From positions 1 to 6,512 of the forward strand of contig JAKIXL010000084.1 in NCBI GenBank assembly GCA_022709105.1: a DNA stretch of 6,512 nt, in the 5' to 3' direction. Below are positions 4,677 through 6,512 of the stretch, one piece after another; positions within the stretch are counted from its first letter, which is position 1, and each line of letters begins with the position of its first letter. This DNA comes from Thermoplasmatota archaeon. Lineage in GTDB: Archaea; Thermoplasmatota; Thermoplasmata; Methanomassiliicoccales; Methanomassiliicoccaceae. The translations under genes and the position numbers were made by a program. Below the pieces are notes generated by a model that saw nothing but the letters and a program-made list of their open reading frames with translations, searched no databases and was not told the origin of the DNA.

Positions 4677-5746
4677 TGAAACCCGCTGACGATAAGGACA
4701 ATGTGAGCGGAATGGGATGTGGAGAAGGAGGGCGGAACGATATCGTCGTGATCGGCGGAGGCATCGCCGGAATGACGGCGTCCCTGGCATTGGCGTCACT
4801 GGGCCATAAGGTCGCCCTCATAGAGAAGAGCGACAAGCTGGGGGGCAGAGCAGGGCGCTTGGGGACAATGCTCCCGCAGATGCTCCGCTGCTCCGAGATC
4901 ATCGGACCAATGGTGTTCCGCGTCCTAGGGGATCGGAACATTAAGGTCCTTCTGTCCAGCGAGATATCGTCCATAGGAAGGGACGACAGCGGCCATTTCG
5001 TGGAGATGGACAACGGCCGCCGCGAGACCGGTTCCGCGATCATCATCGCCACCGGACTGGACACGGTCCCTGCCGGCGCGGTGCCGGAGTATGGGCACGG
5101 GCTGCGCAAGGGAGTGATGACGCTCGAGGAACTGGAGGAGCGCATCGCGTCGGGCGGCCCTCTGAGCGATGAGGTGCCTAGGGCCATCGTGTTCGTTCAG
5201 TGCGTCGGCTCCAGGACCGAGAGGCGCGGGGTCCCGTACTGCAGCGCCCTATGCTGCGCCAACGCCATAAAGAACGCCCTGCTTTTAAAGCGAGAGGACC
5301 CTGGCAGGGACGTCACGGTGCTGTACATCGACATCAGGACCACAGGAAAGGGGCAGGAGGAGCTGTACCGCGAGGCCAGAAGGAGCGGGGTGCGGTTCAT
5401 CCGGGGGCAGCCGTCCCTCGTGACGGAAAGGGAAGGCCGCCTGCTCGTGTGCGGTGAGAACACCCTGCTTCGGGAACTGTACGAGCTCCCCGCTGACCTC
5501 GTGGTGTTGGCCACCGGACTGAGGCAGCCGCCTTCCAACCTTCTTCTGATGGACGAGCTGGAGATCGCGGAAGGAACGACAGGTTTCCCCCTGGCCTTCG
5601 GCTCCCACACGACCGCCGAGGGCGTGTTCCTAGCCGGTTCGGTCAAGGGCCCCATGGACATGCCCACGGCGGAGCGTGACGCCAGGGCCTGCGCCCTGGA
5701 TGTCCATGAGCATCTCGTCAAAGGACCGAGGACCGCTTCGCCCTGA
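4676..5746 (+). CDS. Minimal HdrA-like FAD/[4Fe-4S] oxidoreductase
   Basis: A 356-residue flavoprotein related to the core of heterodisulfide reductase subunit HdrA. Visible features: FAD dinucleotide fold VVIGGGIAGM (24-33) with Glu50 ending the second strand, ATGL (125-128), QCVGSR (175-180), PYCSALCC (187-194), VLYIDIRTTGKGQEELYREAR (215-235), a second ATGL (279-282) and C-terminal GVFLAGSVKGPMDMPTAERDA (316-336). Cys176, Cys189, Cys193 and Cys194 keep the C-x12-C-x3-CC spacing that binds a [4Fe-4S] cluster beside FAD in HdrA. Absent are the N-terminal HdrA domain, the inserted ferredoxin (the chain runs from the second FAD segment straight to ATGL) and any C-terminal ferredoxin; HdrA is about 650 residues. 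Only Cys72 remains of the usual DCSAC region. The ATG at 4676 is preferred to an adjacent TTG. Redox partner and substrate are unknown. Confidence 0.82.
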   Translation: MKPADDKDNVSGMGCGEGGRNDIVVIGGGIAGMTASLALASLGHKVALIEKSDKLGGRAGRLGTMLPQMLRCSEIIGPMVFRVLGDRNIKVLLSSEISSIGRDDSGHFVEMDNGRRETGSAIIIATGLDTVPAGAVPEYGHGLRKGVMTLEELEERIASGGPLSDEVPRAIVFVQCVGSRTERRGVPYCSALCCANAIKNALLLKREDPGRDVTVLYIDIRTTGKGQEELYREARRSGVRFIRGQPSLVTEREGRLLVCGENTLLRELYELPADLVVLATGLRQPPSNLLLMDELEIAEGTTGFPLAFGSHTTAEGVFLAGSVKGPMDMPTAERDARACALDVHEHLVKGPRTASP

Positions 5747-5761
5747 TCGGGCCGGCCGAGG

Positions 5762-6512
5762 TCATTCGGCGGCAGCGTGGACCACGGACGTGCCCCATGC
5801 CGGGTTGGCGATGGCATGCTGGTGCATATAGGTCCCCATCGATCGGCGCACCATGATGCCATCAAGGGCCTCTCCTATGCCCGTACCTCGCAGGATGGAG
5901 AACCCGTAGGGGCCGGAGGGAAGCGGCTCCAGGCGGGAATAATGGAACTCGTGGGCCCTGATCTCGGCCCCGGGGAACAGGAAGTTGTCCGGGGTCCCCA
6001 CGGCCTTCACGTAAGCGAGGCCTTGTCGGTCACGTGTCAGCGTGGCCTGGGTGTCAAATATCCCGGCCATGTCATGCACCTTTCCGAAGGCATTTATGGA
6101 TCGGCACATCGCCATGAGGCCTCCGCATTCGCCGTATACCAGCCGGCCTTCCTGGGAGAGCTGCCTGATGCCCTCGCGGAAATCACCATTGGCCTCCAAG
6201 GCCTCGGCATGGACCTCTGGATAACCGCCCCCTAGATAGGCCGCATCGCAGTCTGGGAGAGGCTCCCCCTCCGCAGGGCGGAAGGTCACCACCTTGGCGC
6301 CGGCGGCCTCCAGCGCCTCAAGGTTCTCTCTGTAATAGAAGCAGAAGGCGCGGTCACGAGGCACGGCGATGGTCACGCCCTTGCTCTCCTCCTCAACGTA
6401 GGGCACGCTCGTCTCGAACTCGGCCTGAGGTGCGGACCTGGCAACGTCCATCAGTCGCCCGAGGTCGATATCGGCAATAAGCTCCTCGATCTGGGCCATT
6501 AGGCCGGCGGGG
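5762..6512 (-). CDS. cbiA: Cobyrinate / Ni-sirohydrochlorin a,c-diamide synthase, C-terminal part (5' end cut by window)
   Basis: The last 249 codons of an ATP- and glutamine-dependent amidase that amidates the a and c side chains of a corrin or Ni-porphinoid. CbiA acts in cobalamin synthesis; its close homologue CfbB acts in coenzyme F430 synthesis, and this part alone does not separate them. Counting from the in-frame Met at 6499: AVPRDRAFCFYYRENL (45-60), YLGGGYPEVHAEAL (88-101), glutaminase nucleophile Cys125 in YGECGGLMAM (122-131), HEFHYSRL (183-190) and the catalytic His region GTYMHQHAIANP (222-233). The reading frame continues off the edge as PAGL before that Met. Since the family is about 450 residues with an N-terminal P-loop domain, the Met is internal and not the start. 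The gene converges on the HdrA-like gene with a 15-bp gap. Confidence 0.9.
   Translation of the reverse strand, partial: PAGLMAQIEELIADIDLGRLMDVARSAPQAEFETSVPYVEEESKGVTIAVPRDRAFCFYYRENLEALEAAGAKVVTFRPAEGEPLPDCDAAYLGGGYPEVHAEALEANGDFREGIRQLSQEGRLVYGECGGLMAMCRSINAFGKVHDMAGIFDTQATLTRDRQGLAYVKAVGTPDNFLFPGAEIRAHEFHYSRLEPLPSGPYGFSILRGTGIGEALDGIMVRRSMGTYMHQHAIANPAWGTSVVHAAAE

Noticed and set aside
4540..5187. Leftward 215-codon frame
   Set aside because: Antisense to the HdrA-like gene, with Ser/Pro-rich composition and no domain.
5197..5865. Leftward 222-codon frame spanning the convergent junction
   Set aside because: Antisense to the HdrA-like gene and out of frame with the a,c-diamide synthase; Ser/Arg-rich shadow.
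6497..6499. ATG at 6499 as the true start of the a,c-diamide synthase
   Set aside because: The frame stays open to the window edge, and the family has a large N-terminal nucleotide-binding domain that would lie upstream, so this Met is internal.

Overview
The window looks archaeal and most like a GC-rich Thermoplasmata methanogen, for example a member of the Methanomassiliicoccales. This is an inference from three things: the archaeal form of SufC, a protein related to heterodisulfide reductase HdrA, and promoters with TATA boxes placed for leaderless or short-leader transcripts. No rRNA, tRNA or other marker gene is present to fix the taxonomy.

Layout from left to right. A 5'-complete but 3'-truncated sufC (Fe-S cluster assembly ATPase) runs leftward off the edge. 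Upstream of it, also leftward, is a membrane O-acyltransferase of the acyltransferase-3 family. A compact 78-bp divergent promoter separates that gene from a rightward YdjM/DUF457-type membrane metal-dependent hydrolase; both flanking genes start with GTG, about 26 bp from a TATA-like element. After a 169-bp convergent gap comes a leftward two-gene operon: a 12-TM major facilitator transporter, and then a 53-residue single-span membrane protein whose ATG overlaps the transporter's stop (TGATG) behind a good Shine-Dalgarno site. A 223-bp divergent regulatory region follows, holding repeats, palindromes, a strong leader hairpin and a possible 23-codon leader ORF. Beyond it lies a rightward minimal HdrA-like flavoprotein. 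It converges with only 15 bp to spare on a leftward corrin/F430 a,c-diamide synthase (CbiA/CfbB), of which only the C-terminal glutaminase half is in the window.

Fe-S and redox-cofactor functions (SufC, HdrA-like, CbiA/CfbB) lie next to membrane and envelope functions (acyltransferase, YdjM-like hydrolase, transporter plus small membrane protein), but the genes do not form one obvious pathway. The least explained parts are the coupled small membrane protein, the stripped-down HdrA-like enzyme, and the leader in front of that enzyme, where a hairpin, an overlapping ORF and a sequestered Shine-Dalgarno site coincide. No CRISPR array, insertion sequence or RNA gene was seen.
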